64,000 nucleotides of DNA from Caprella mutica. Lineage: Eukaryota > Arthropoda > Malacostraca > Amphipoda > Caprellidae. The stretch's first letter is position 1, and the number at the start of each line of letters is the position of its first letter. The position numbers and the translations under genes are program-made. The notes under the pieces are model-generated. The model was not told the DNA's origin and did no database searches. It worked only from the letters and a program-made list of their open reading frames with translations. Shown here piece by piece: positions 59,201 to 63,170 of this stretch. The stretch is from assembly GCA_947561585.1 (NCBI GenBank), contig CANNZV010002481.1, positions 1 to 64,000 of the forward strand, in the 5' to 3' direction.

Positions 59201-62200
59201 ATTATTATATTTTGATTCGGAAAATAGGTATTTTGATAGATTGTCTTTAAATGGAGAGAAATACAAGAAAAATAATCACGATTGTACAAAATTACGGCTA
59301 AATAAATCACTAGAAATAATTTTCCAGAAACTGTAAAACGTGTTCAAGTTCACAAGAACAATGGTTAACAATAGTAACGTGACATCAATTGTTAACGATA
59401 ATTGGTTCGTGAACAATTCGACACATGAAATATACCTATACAACTATAGAGTTAGATATAGAAATGTATAGTCAGATTTAATAGATTTACTCCTCTATAG
59501 TGAGATCCTCTATAGTGAATGTAGTGTCCTGAGTAAGGAAGTAGCCTCTATAGTGAACAAATTTTCTTTAGTCTGCCATGAATGATCAACAGTTTTCTAA
59601 ACTAATGGCTATTTTATGGCAGACTAAAGAAAAGGAAAAAAATTCCATTAAACCATATTGTAAAAAAAATATCTTAAAAAGTGTGAAACGTAGTGTTTAT
59701 TTCTTCACATTTACCATCTGTATTATTTTTACAGAAATCATTTTTCCATTATAAACAACAATAATAATGATTATAATAACCAACTGTAGTTTTTTTAATG
59801 ACTATATTTTTCCATTATAAACAACAATAAAAATGATTATAATAACCAACTGTAGTTTTTTAATGACTATATTTTTCCATTATAAACAATAACAATAACC
59901 AACTGCATTAATCACTTACCGCTTTTTCACGGCGCAAACTCTTGCAATTATTTTTTTTTCACGGCCAGACTTCTAATTGCAATTACCATTACGAGTAATA
60001 AGTTAACAACTCTCTTTAAACCGACACAGTGAGGTCATGTCAGTCGATGTGTGTAACCAATCAGCAGTCAGGAGAGAAAACGTACCGACCAATCAGAGGA
60101 AGGGATTTCTATGATACAAATGCTAAGGGTTAAATCTATATCATTATTCATAAACAATTATTGGCCGAGATGTGAATACGGTAGGTAGGTACTTGATTAA
60201 CGCTACATGTGTGATGATAAAGATTAAACAGAAATTGATATAAAATGATGAGAGTTTCTACTCAATGATATATAAAATTTAATATAAAAAAAAACATTGG
60301 AGCTGAATTTGTTGAGATTGGTCATTTTTTTTTTTTTTTTTCATTGGGGGTTTAACGTCTGCTTCGGAACCAAAGGCCATATCGCTGATGTCAAAAAAAA
60401 ATACAAGGGACTGGAAGAAGCAGTCCGAAAGAAAGTGCCTTCATGAATAAATTACCCTACAACCGTCAGTGACAATGCTCATGGATGCAAAAAAGCTACT
60501 TCGTGAGTGCAGTCACTTAAAAGGAATGTAACGAAAATTAAAGAACACAAGCCCCGGTGACTGCACCCACGAATGGAAGAGGAAAATGAAGAGGTGATAG
60601 TAAATGAAGCCTACGAGTCTACCTAACACAAAAATCTAAGAGGAAAATGAAGAGGTGATAGTAAATTAAGCCTACGAGTCTACCTAACACAAAAATCTAA
60701 GAGGAAAATGAAGAGGTGATAGTAAATGAAGCCTACGAGTCTACCTTACACAAAAATCTAAGAGGAAAATGAAGAAGTGATAGTAAATGAAGCCTACGAG
60801 TCTACCTAACACAAAATCTAAGAGGAAAATGAAGAGGTGATCGTAAATGAAGCATACGAGTCTACCTAACACAAAATCTAAGAGGAAAATGAAGAGGTGA
60901 TAGTAAATTAAGCCTAGGAGTCTACCTAACACAAAAATCTAAGACCTCGTAGTTGAAGAGCATAACCCTAGCGCTATCCTCTAAAACTGCAAGTAGCATC
61001 AATCAATAATGAACATGAAAAAGACAATACATCATCCAAATTACAACAGTTCGGGGCGCAAGAGACACTAACCCCTTCTCTTCCATTCACCACAGACAGC
61101 TTCAGGATAGAGCCCCTGGGGGCTAAAGTCGATAATTGACATGGTACCTATACTTCTTAAGTTCTTATTCTTATTACATAGCAATGAATTAGAATCTCAT
61201 GGGGGTAAATTCTGTGTTACCGAACTCTTCCGTATTTTCGATCATATGAGAAAAAATAGATAAGATTTAAAATAACGAGTCGAATAATTATTATTATACA
61301 CTATTATCCTTACATGATCGGTAGTGTGGAACAGTCCGATAATTCGGGACTTGCCCTTATACACAAACTGTAATTGGAACGATTAACCTTTCACAAAAAG
61401 TGAACTTGTTTACATTTTTTACCTTTGGTTACTTTTTGCGATTTTTAGAAAATGAGAAGAAAAAACAGAAGAGAACAGATGGAGGAATTGAAAAAAAACG
61501 TATTTTTTATTATTTCGTGTTGAGATTAGGTATGTAGATTGCACACATCACACTTTTCTAATTTCAAAAAAGATAAGCAACTATAGGTACGTATGAAACT
61601 GATTTCCAAATAGGCCCTGTCAGGAAAATAGATAGGAATAGAATAATACAGTCTCATGTGTGTGAATTTTGTAAATTTTAAAAGTTATTTTTAAAGAAAA
61701 AATAATCTGAGAGGCCAAATTTTCCAAGACTACAAAAATTTCCAAAGAGGTCAAATTTCCCAGGAGGCCAAATCTTCCGAGAGGCCAAATTTCACGTAGC
61801 CTCTAGGTAGGCCAAATATTTAGGGTCGTACATGAGTTGTACATGTTAAATTAAATGCCGCAGACACGTGCTACGGACCTACTGACATATTTGTGTAGGT
61901 AAATAATTGGCCACACGTACACCACTCCATAGTCTGTACGTAGAATCACATCCGCAAAATAGAAAACTGAGAAAAACAATTTGGCCTTGGCTTATTCAAC
62001 GTAAAATACCATTAAAATGTCAAATTTATGTGGAACACATGGATATACCTTATAAATCCATACTGAATAATTCATTAAAACTCTAACGTTCATTAATAAC
62101 GTACTAAACAATTAAAGTTAATTTCTTAATCTTATACGGAAATGAAATGCAAAAACCTTGACTACCTAATTATGATAATATTTAATGTGCATTTCTCTTC

Positions 62201-62345
62201 CCATGCGTGATTTACAATATAATATTTATATATTAGTATAATATTACGGATGTTACAACATTCTAATATTTTAGTTCATAGGTTTAACTAATTCGCTTTC
62301 TCAGGTGAAAACGGAACACTCACCTGTGAGTAATTTCAATGCCAT
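35121..62345 (-). CDS. FRRS1: FRRS1-like ferric-chelate reductase (whole gene, 15 coding exons)
   Basis: Joining the 15 exons listed separately gives 1968 nt in one unbroken frame, 655 residues plus TGA. Order: signal peptide (1-21), Reeler domain (about 22-165), Thr/Ala/Pro-rich linker (to 188), basic linker (189-234), DOMON domain (about 235-385), and cytochrome b561 transmembrane core with six helices (about 411-641). His420, His461, His496 and His532 lie in helices 1-4 at the positions expected for two b-type haems. The family is known to move electrons across membranes and reduce ferric iron; human FRRS1 is about 590 residues, and the excess here is mostly the linker. All donors are GT (mostly GTGAGT), all acceptors AG. 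Introns 1 (9.0 kb) and 3 (7.6 kb) are full of repeats. The 5' end of the transcript and the poly(A) site are not determined. The architecture call is strong; orthology versus a paralogue (FRRS1L, other CYBDOM proteins) is inferred. Confidence 0.93.
35531..36484 (-). mobile_element. Decayed mariner/Tc1-type transposon with terminal inverted repeats
   Basis: The plus-strand left end ACCGGGTAACCAATAAAAAC is mirrored at the right end by the complement of ACCGGGTGACCAATAAAAAA; the repeat continues for about 40 bases (to GTAAATGCTTATAA) with few mismatches. Total length is about 954 bp. Between the ends the minus strand carries a transposase remnant. The terminal sequence resembles the mariner-type MITE at 54834. 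It sits inside intron 14 in the same orientation as the host gene. No clean TA duplication is visible. Confidence 0.8.
35727..36060 (-). pseudogene. Mariner-type transposase remnant (C-terminal half)
   Basis: The minus strand reads ..DFWFHYDTATAYTFLSAVD, a stop (TGA where Trp is expected), then LKNHFEDKIISHRTVF, ..SPLTFHLW and a Lys-rich tail ..LKPNMIEDLKQVIREV. This follows the DDE-type pattern W-F-Q-Q-D-G-A-T-A-H-T / S-P-D-L-x-P-L-D-F-F-L-W found in mariner-like transposases. The first Asp is retained (HYD), but the last catalytic Asp is Thr (PLTFHLW), and the in-frame stop makes it inactive. Upstream parts are too decayed to read. Confidence 0.75.
36575..37025 (+). mobile_element. SINE-like element with tRNA-like head and repeated modules
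   Basis: Head GTGCACTCGGTAGAGCACAT resembles a tRNA D-arm with Pol III A box (TCGGTAGAGC). Then three modules of about 110 bp, each with CTCCCAAAAT, TGGATATTGACCAATCGTCC-like sequence, ATTTCAGGCAATTTGG and TGACCTTGACC. It ends TTAAGCGAATAACAAGATGA and CTTCCCGCATTCTGCAAAGG. Confidence 0.6.
37275..37464. mobile_element. AGGGTAAG foldback copy next to exon 14
   Basis: Left AGGGTAAGTTACGAATTATA, CCACATTTTCGATCATAT; right TATGACTGAAGATGTGAAAG..AATTCGAAACTCACCCTA; core GGTATCCGTGATAC. Ends about 25 bases from the exon 14 donor. Confidence 0.8.
37489..37584 (-). CDS. FRRS1: FRRS1-like exon 14: hydrophilic loop before last helix
   Basis: 96 nt, acceptor TATTTTTTCAG, donor GTGAGT, phase 0 at both ends. 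Residues 580-611 are charged and hydrophilic (IGECISDNKAKQQVGSMKD). This lies between helices 5 and 6, where other FRRS1 proteins also carry a variable loop. A foldback repeat copy (37275-37464) begins only about 25 bases downstream of its donor. Confidence 0.88.
37585..38596 (-). other. FRRS1-like intron 13 (1.0 kb)
   Basis: More than half is a TTAA-flanked element (37687-38267). The 330 bases next to exon 13 are less AT-rich with no recognisable feature. Confidence 0.8.
37687..38267. mobile_element. TTAA-flanked inverted-repeat element (581 bp)
   Basis: Bounded by TTAA on both sides (37683-37686 and 38268-38271). The left end AGGTCCTCTCCAGGC mirrors the right end GCTTGGAGGGGACCT. An exact TTAA target is the hallmark of piggyBac-type insertion. 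Relative to the copy at 31265 it carries about 250 extra bases (about 37860-38115) that themselves have inverted ends (CTCTAACCTGACGCTGAG.. and ..CAGACTGAAAATTAGAGAG), suggesting a nested insertion or a longer parent form. Confidence 0.75.
38597..38820 (-). CDS. FRRS1: FRRS1-like exon 13: b561 helices 3-5
   Basis: 224 nt, acceptor TTTTCCCTCAAG, donor GTGAGT, phase 0 exit. Residues 505-579: ALCFIQPFMALFRC (helix 3 end and Q-P-x-x-A-x-F-R motif), NWVHWFVGNAAQILGL (helix 4, His532 in the N-W-x-H-W motif, the most diagnostic stretch), then a Trp-rich helix 5 (RWTWWLMIVFIGYHVLTHIL). Confidence 0.96.
39048..39183 (-). CDS. FRRS1: FRRS1-like exon 12: b561 helices 2 and start of 3
   Basis: 136 nt, acceptor CTTCTTTCAG, donor GTGAGC, exit phase 1. 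Residues 460-504. His461 in the FHR motif starts helix 2 (to about 484); the loop EGWTRTKANVNPHAY leads to His496 and helix 3. H-x-Y-x-G after a short N-P linker is the usual third haem-ligand context in this family. Confidence 0.95.
39344..39567 (-). CDS. FRRS1: FRRS1-like exon 11: juxtamembrane segment and b561 helix 1
   Basis: 224 nt, acceptor TATAAACAG, donor GTGGGT. Residues 385-459. GLLTFHSDKG is a polar lead-in; helix 1 spans roughly 411-438 (LSNSIMVILHACFMVAAWVG), with His420 as first expected haem ligand. The exon ends TCGIDQWFH, which with exon 12 makes WFHFHR, the counterpart of the family W-F-Q-x-H-R motif. The donor GTGGGT is used instead of reading into a stop four codons on. 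Confidence 0.94.
39610..39675. promoter_or_regulatory. Three TGACGTCA palindromes in intron 10
   Basis: Perfect CRE-type octamers at 39610-39617, 39641-39648 and 39668-39675, spaced 31 and 27 bases, in a 116-bp intron. The third is nine bases from the end of exon 10. The units share CTATCTA..TAGTCGAT, so this is a short tandem repeat. Binding is not shown. Confidence 0.45.
39684..39840 (-). CDS. FRRS1: FRRS1-like exon 10: end of DOMON domain
   Basis: 157 nt, acceptor TATTTCTACAG, donor GTGAGG, exit phase 1. Residues 333-384 include LYNFEMQQVDGKLYCRYNR, matching the C-x-F/Y-x-R strand of DOMON domains, and end FHLMVASGPLNE, the typical 'L-M-V-A-S-G-P' end before the b561 core. Confidence 0.94.
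39841..40454 (-). other. FRRS1-like intron 9 (614 bp)
   Basis: The central third is a 30-bp tandem array (40195-40412); outside it the intron is AT-rich and featureless. Confidence 0.8.
40195..40412. repeat. 30-bp tandem repeat, seven copies, intron 9
   Basis: Unit CTTAATATTAGGTACAAATT, AGTTAACTAG; two units have TTTACTAG or TTTACTCG instead. Almost no other divergence. Confidence 0.93.
40455..40550 (-). CDS. FRRS1: FRRS1-like exon 9: DOMON domain
   Basis: 96 nt, acceptor AATTTTCCAG, donor GTGAGT, phase 0. Residues 301-332 begin GSDSVVACRTFNGVVDVVMT, the strand after the DOMON K-M turn (family pattern G-D-D-x-V-x-C), and end WNEGKTNKFFVD. It is followed by intron 9, which contains a 30-bp tandem array. 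Confidence 0.94.
40838..40961 (-). CDS. FRRS1: FRRS1-like exon 8: DOMON domain
   Basis: 124 nt, acceptor CCCCACAG, donor GTGAGT, exit phase 0. Residues 259-300, NCESLFTYTKVDQDYTFEIM and on to AYVAGGLSFDSKM. The strand YTFEIMG followed by a Y-V-A-x-G-L-S segment and an acidic D-x-K-M turn is the standard core of DOMON domains, where the equivalent human segment is W-V-A-x-G-F-S-x-D. Confidence 0.94.
41096..41155. mobile_element. Half copy of the AGGGTAAG foldback family (intron 7)
   Basis: GAGCAATTCCCGTATAATTG, GATGATTCCACATCTTTGAT, CATG resembles a left arm; no right arm follows. It occupies a good part of the 329-bp intron 7. Confidence 0.45.
41291..41364 (-). CDS. FRRS1: FRRS1-like exon 7: start of DOMON domain
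   Basis: 74 nt, acceptor TGTTTCAG, donor GTGAGT, exit phase 2. It encodes residues 235-258, DPIYLGCRVNKGCFGLPSGC then EAKE. The Cys241/Cys247/Cys254 pattern with GCFGLPSGC is the signature at the start of the DOMON segment in FRRS1-type proteins. Confidence 0.92.
41854..41991 (-). CDS. FRRS1: FRRS1-like exon 6: basic linker between Reeler and DOMON
   Basis: 138 nt, acceptor CTAAATTAG after a T-rich tract, donor GTTAGT, phase 0 at both ends. Residues 189-234 are low-complexity and basic (KAPRSGNNRGGG, then FRNRNKPNR), ending KETSQFSQF. The donor was chosen because the frame runs into TGA a little downstream and GTTAGT is the best GT site before it. With no domain to anchor this end it is the least certain exon boundary. 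Because the exon is a multiple of three and in phase, it could be skipped without breaking frame. Confidence 0.75.
41992..43816 (-). other. FRRS1-like intron 5 (1.8 kb, mostly minisatellite)
   Basis: About three quarters of this intron is the 19-bp minisatellite listed separately. The 43541-43816 remainder is A-rich (AACAAAC runs, i.e. T-rich on the gene strand) and the 41992-42160 remainder supplies the polypyrimidine tract before exon 6. Confidence 0.85.
42160..43540. repeat. 19-bp minisatellite, about 72 copies, intron 5
   Basis: Unit AGTCCACCTAACTGACAGC. Variants (AACAG, GCAG, GTAG, GTAATCC) cluster in runs, indicating local amplification. On the gene strand each unit reads CTGTCAGTTAGGTGGACT, i.e. 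contains CAG and TTAG directly before GT. Confidence 0.95.
43817..43955 (-). CDS. FRRS1: FRRS1-like exon 5: Reeler end and Thr/Ala/Pro linker
   Basis: 139 nt, acceptor TTTTTTCCAG, donor GTAAGA, exit phase 0. Residues 142-188 begin RATVVQDFSTFWTGIISEKV, the Reeler end (FWTG is well conserved in the family as I know it), and then become a run of Thr, Ala and Pro (residues about 165-188) that looks like an O-glycosylated mucin-type stalk. The linker codons are simple (GCT, ACT, CCT), so expansion or contraction between individuals is plausible. Confidence 0.92.
43956..44362 (-). other. FRRS1-like intron 4 (407 bp)
   Basis: Largely occupied by a degenerate 5' fragment of the TTTAACGTC repeat family (about 44097-44190, recognised by CTATCGCTGATGTCAAAAG and GACTGGAAGAAG). 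Flanks are AT-rich. Confidence 0.75.
44363..44454 (-). CDS. FRRS1: FRRS1-like exon 4: C-terminal part of Reeler domain
   Basis: 92 nt, acceptor TTTTTTCAG, donor GTAATT, exit phase 2. It encodes residues 112-141 plus two bases, NSITHKSAADKDQVVVQWSA onwards. The V-x-W-x-A/P-P step is typical of the last strands of a Reeler domain. The donor is weaker (GTAATT) than the GTGAGT used by most exons of this gene. Confidence 0.92.
44784..45185 (+). mobile_element. TTTAACGTC family, near full-length with internal deletion
   Basis: Runs from GTTTAACGTCTGCTTCGG to CACCACAGACAGCTTTAGGA, GAGCTCCTGGGGG. The middle contains GACCTCGTAGTAGAAGAGCA, TAACCC. The opposite end of the family (GGATAGAGCCCCTGGGGGC) is GC-rich. 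No inverted ends are visible, so the element class is uncertain. Confidence 0.75.
45525..45694. mobile_element. AGGGTAAG foldback family, well-preserved copy
   Basis: Left GAGTTATCGGACAGTTCCAC and ATTTTCGATCATA match the right GTGATCGATAATGTGGAACT and GTCCGATAACTCGGAACTTA almost perfectly; the centre holds only GGTACCATGGATAAG. Probably among the youngest copies. Confidence 0.85.
46300..46388. mobile_element. Isolated core of the foldback family
   Basis: TTTATTGGTATCCATGATAC at one side and GGTATCATGGATACCAATTA then AAATAACG at the other, about 55 bases apart; the GGACAGTTCC outer arms are absent. Confidence 0.6.
47109..47225. mobile_element. Miniature TTAA-flanked element (117 bp)
   Basis: TTAA (47105-47108), AGGTCCCCTCCACTC at the left, GACCT then TTAA (47226-47229) at the right. 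Only the terminal bases match the longer relatives, so this is either an internal deletion derivative or a related MITE. Confidence 0.6.
47415..47960. repeat. 37-bp minisatellite, about 12 copies, intron 3
   Basis: Unit GATAGAAGTAACTATAGCCA, ATGTATAGTGATAGTGT; degenerates after 47860 into GTATAGT-type short repeats. Confidence 0.92.
48520..48605 (+). mobile_element. SINE-like element, 5' fragment
   Basis: AACAGGCACTTGTAGAGCGC, ATACTTTCGCCACCACTTC, CTTGATCTTCACCC, GCTCCCAAAATCTAA; it breaks directly into the TTTAACGTC fragment at 48604. Confidence 0.55.
48604..48714 (+). mobile_element. TTTAACGTC family, 3' fragment
   Basis: CAGTCAGAAAGGAAAGTG joined directly to AAATTACAATAGTTCGGG, CTTCCATTCACCACCAACAG, GATAGAG; the central part is deleted. 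Confidence 0.65.
48981..49035. mobile_element. Left-arm fragment of the foldback family
   Basis: TAGGGTAAGATTTTAGTCAT..CTAGTTTTCGATCATGAAAA, without a matching right arm. Confidence 0.45.
49371..49845 (+). mobile_element. TTTAACGTC family, most complete copy
   Basis: Has all sections in order: TTTAACGTC start, CACTTACCAAGGAATGTGAC, GGAAGAGGAAAATGAAGAGC, CCTACCTAACACAAAATCTA, GACCTCGTAGTTGAAGAGCA, and the GATAGAGCCCCTGGGGGC end. About 475 bp. Only a short frame (41 codons from an ATG at 49506) is open; not clearly coding. Confidence 0.8.
50349..50524 (+). mobile_element. TTTAACGTC family, 5' part
   Basis: TTTAACGTCTGCTTTGGAAG through CACTTACCAAGGAATGTGAC; ends at the same internal point as several other partial copies. 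Confidence 0.75.
51297..51422. mobile_element. Diverged AGGGTAAG foldback copy
   Basis: GTTTCGAGTTATAGTACGGT, TCCACATATTCGATCAT on the left; GTTTGAAAATGGGGAGCCGC, ACAATAACTAGGAA on the right; no core. Confidence 0.6.
52040..52209 (-). CDS. FRRS1: FRRS1-like exon 3: Reeler domain core
   Basis: 170 nt, acceptor TTTTCCACCAG, donor GTGAGT, exit phase 0. It encodes residues 55-111, alternating short beta strands such as LITVTISPT and FKGFILQARDAN, the second being the recognisable Reeler core. Cys106 (MNCGA) is the likely disulfide partner region for Cys31. It is noticeably GC-richer than the surrounding intron, as coding exons here generally are. Confidence 0.93.
52210..53162 (-). other. FRRS1-like intron 2 (953 bp)
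   Basis: Contains one foldback copy (52260-52456) about 50 bases from the exon 3 acceptor; the rest is AT-rich with no recognisable feature. Confidence 0.8.
52260..52456. mobile_element. Foldback copy with intact core (intron 2)
   Basis: The centre GGTATCCAAGATACC, TGCA, GGTATCATGGATACC is intact; arms GTTGCAAATTATCGAT / GATTGATAATTTGCAAC and an outer ATCAGATAAGTCGGAACTTG. Confidence 0.7.
53163..53303 (-). CDS. FRRS1: FRRS1-like exon 2: signal peptide and start of Reeler domain
   Basis: The acceptor TTCTTTTTCAG precedes TCCTGTTGG; the exon is 141 nt (entry phase 1, exit phase 1) and ends before GTGAGTG. It encodes residues 8-54: the rest of the signal peptide, then GYPGGAPTNVCDSMMPSHG, which matches the start of Reeler domains (Cys31 followed by Met-x-Pro-x-His). 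These cues place the mature N-terminus outside the cell or in the lumen. Confidence 0.92.
53694..53821. mobile_element. AGGGTAAG foldback copy without core
   Basis: Left TTGGGTAATTTCTGAGTTAT, CGAACAGTTCCACATTCTCG; right ATGACCGAAGATGTGGAACT, GACCGCTAATTCGTAACTT. Confidence 0.75.
54228..54450 (+). mobile_element. CTGTCTGTCCGTCA dispersed element
   Basis: From GAGCTGCAGACCTGTCTGTC to TTTTTTACGGCACGTGAACA; the best-preserved copy. No terminal inverted repeats or ORF seen. Confidence 0.7.
54834..55047. mobile_element. Mariner-type MITE with TA target duplication
   Basis: 214 bp between TA dinucleotides (54832-54833 and 55048-55049). Left end CAGGGTGACCCACAAAAAGT, right end the complement of CAGGGTGACCAACAAAAAGT; the inverted repeat then continues for about 15 bases (CTACCAACTTCAAA against GTATCCAACTTTGAAA). 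It has no coding capacity. TA duplication and the CAGGGTG start are standard for Tc1/mariner relatives. Confidence 0.8.
55620..55678. mobile_element. Right-arm fragment of the foldback family
   Basis: TATATGACAGAAAGTGGAAC, CGTCCGACAACTCGAAACTC, ACCCCT; no left arm seen. Confidence 0.5.
55848..55990 (+). mobile_element. CTGTCTGTCCGTCA dispersed element, partial
   Basis: AAGAGCAGAACTGTCTGTCT, GACCGTCCGGCACACTATTC, ATCAGTTCAATAAATGGTTA; diverges afterwards. Confidence 0.6.
56100..56350 (+). mobile_element. SINE-like element, one-module copy
   Basis: AACTCGTAGAGCGCATGCCT, TCCCCACCACTT, then one module (GGTTCCTGGATATTGACCAA, TCGGC), and the end AGAGTTAAGCGAATGATAAG, CCTTCCGTAATTTTGCGAAG. Confidence 0.6.
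56766..56870 (+). mobile_element. One end of a TTAA-type element
   Basis: TTAA followed by AGGTCCCCTCCACTC, then sequence similar to 47109 onward (CACAGTTAATAGAAAAG versus CACAGTTAAAAGAAAAA). I could not find the opposite end. Confidence 0.5.
57295..57815. repeat. 23-bp minisatellite, about 21 copies, plus (CT)n
   Basis: Unit CTATAAATAATATTAATGCA, TTA, carrying the palindrome TAATGCATTA; ends at a CTCTCTCT run (57802-57815). In intron 1. Confidence 0.93.
58488..58600. mobile_element. Left arm and decayed core of the foldback family
   Basis: CTAAGTTACGATTTATCGGA, CGGTTCCACATTATCGATCA, then AACAGATACCAATCAAATAA; right arm not found. Confidence 0.5.
58920..59086. mobile_element. AGGGTAAG foldback copy without core
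   Basis: Left AGGGTACGTTTTGAGTTGTC, GAACAGTTCTACATTTTGGG; right ATGACCGAAAATGTGGAACT, GTTCGATAACTTGGAACTTA. Confidence 0.75.
59562..59633. other. 72-nt hairpin with a perfect 18-bp stem
   Basis: TTTTCTTTAGTCTGCCAT (59562-59579) is exactly complementary to 59616-59633, with a 36-nt loop. Directly upstream are three CTCTATAGTGA motifs (59494-59556) shared with 5445-5510. Pre-miRNA-sized, or an inverted repeat of a pogo-like element. Confidence 0.7.
59740..59905. repeat. About 68-bp repeat, 2.5 copies
   Basis: TTTTTCCATTATAAACAACA, ATAATAATGATTATAATAAC, CAACTGTAGTTTTTTTAATG, ACTATA repeated; the third copy is internally shortened. Confidence 0.85.
60345..61123 (+). mobile_element. TTTAACGTC family copy with internal tandem amplification
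   Basis: Full-length by its ends. Between 60575 and 60955 a 57-60 bp segment (CTAAGAGGAAAATGAAGAGG, TGATAGTAAATGAAGCCTAC, GAGTCTACCTAACACAAAA) is repeated six times, whereas other copies have it once. A T-run (60327-60342) precedes the element. Confidence 0.8.
61202..61357. mobile_element. AGGGTAAG foldback copy without core
   Basis: Left GGGGTAAATTCTGTGTTACC, CGTATTTTCGATCATATGAG; right CATGATCGGTAGTGTGGAAC, AGTCCGATAATTCGGGACTT, GCCCTT. Confidence 0.7.
61709..61812. repeat. Degenerate about 20-bp repeat
   Basis: Five loose copies of GAGGCCAAATTTTCC. Confidence 0.65.
62324..62345 (-). CDS. FRRS1: FRRS1-like exon 1: start codon and start of signal peptide
   Basis: Encodes MALKLLT plus the first base of codon 8, then donor GTGAGT. 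I chose this ATG because its 22 nt restore frame exactly with exon 2 and together give MALKLLTVLLVVSVLTHKA, a textbook signal peptide (basic residue, hydrophobic run, Ala-His-Gly before the mature end). No in-frame stop occurs in the 33 nt upstream, so a longer N-terminus is not strictly excluded. It is isolated from exon 2 by a 9 kb repeat-filled intron and would be missed by ORF-based calling. Confidence 0.82.
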
Positions 62346-63109
62346 CGTTAGTGGCACTAATACACAGCAAACTCGCACAAATAACACTTTATCAACACTA
62401 ATATACAACTAGAATGTACACCCAGTCTTTGAAAGGAAAAGGTACGATGAGAAGAGAGAGTCTACATAGGTATTACAGAGCTAAAGAATTGACACCCTAC
62501 TCATACCACAGTCAAATGTTAACTGTTGAAAAATTGTGTAATTCCAGGTAATCAAACAGGTAAACTACAGCAACTGTCATAGTACAACTAATCTAATTCA
62601 GTATTACAATCATAATGAATTTCATTTTTATTTAATATAATTATTAAAAATGAGTTTAGTTTGCTGCTTGAAATAAATTGAAAACAATTAAAAAGTGTTA
62701 TAAGGTTTGAACGTCGCTCATAGATGGCGTTGTACAACAGTTCTTACGGCAAGGTGAAATACTATTGTAGTTGTCATGCAAATTACACACTTGTGGCTAT
62801 TGCAATATAAATAAAAAGTTTTGTAGAAAATGGATATATTTCAATCAATTTAGTTATACATTTTTTAGATACCTAGTCGGAAAACTTCGATCAATGGTTA
62901 CATAACATCACTTCAGTTAGTCTAGATATAAAATAGGAGAATTTCGTCGAACGTCATAAGGACAATTAGAGAGTTTGTTTATTTATACATTCATGAGAAT
63001 CATGACCCATGAATTAAATGAATAATAATAAGCTTCTCTTCAGTAGGTTTTAGCTTCATTAGGTTTTAGCTTTTTATCCCCGAACTATTATAATATAGAT
63101 TAGTATTTT
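62346..63109 (-). promoter_or_regulatory. 5' flank of the FRRS1-like gene (promoter presumed, not located)
   Basis: Sequence immediately upstream of the start codon. I see no clear TATA box with an initiator. A CATAGATGGCG motif (62722-62732), resembling the YY1-type AAGATGGCG element often near transcription starts, lies about 380 bases upstream, but this 11-mer also occurs in dispersed invertebrate repeats. Nothing else stands out. Confidence 0.3.
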
Positions 63110-63121
63110 TTTTCTCAATGT

Positions 63122-63170
63122 TTATCGTTTTTCTTCAACAACGAGGTCTTAGATTCTGTGTTAGATGTTC
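63122..63170 (-). mobile_element. TTTAACGTC family fragment, reversed
   Basis: TTCAACAACGAGGTCTTAGA, TTCTGTGTTAGATG is the reverse complement of the family middle (TAACACAAAATCTAAGACCT, CGTAGTTGAAGA). Confidence 0.6.

Larger units (their letters stand above)
53304..62323 (-). other. FRRS1-like intron 1 (9.0 kb, repeat-filled)
   Basis: Holds, from high to low coordinate: AGGGTAAG foldback copies (61202, 58920, 58488, 55620, 53694), a TTTAACGTC element with internal tandem amplification (60345-61123), a perfect 18-bp hairpin (59562-59633), a 69-bp tandem triplication (59740-59905), a 23-bp minisatellite (57295-57785), a TTAA-flanked element end (56766), SINE-like and CTGTCTGTC elements (about 55848-56350, 54228-54450) and a mariner-type MITE (54834-55047). 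The remaining AT-rich stretches (53822-54227, 57816-58487, 61358-62323) show no structure I can support. Confidence 0.8.

Noticed and set aside
60000..60120. Two CCAATCAG boxes as a promoter
   Set aside because: They lie in intron 1, far from the start codon, and ACCAATCAG also occurs in dispersed repeats (e.g. 32413), so a promoter claim is not supported.
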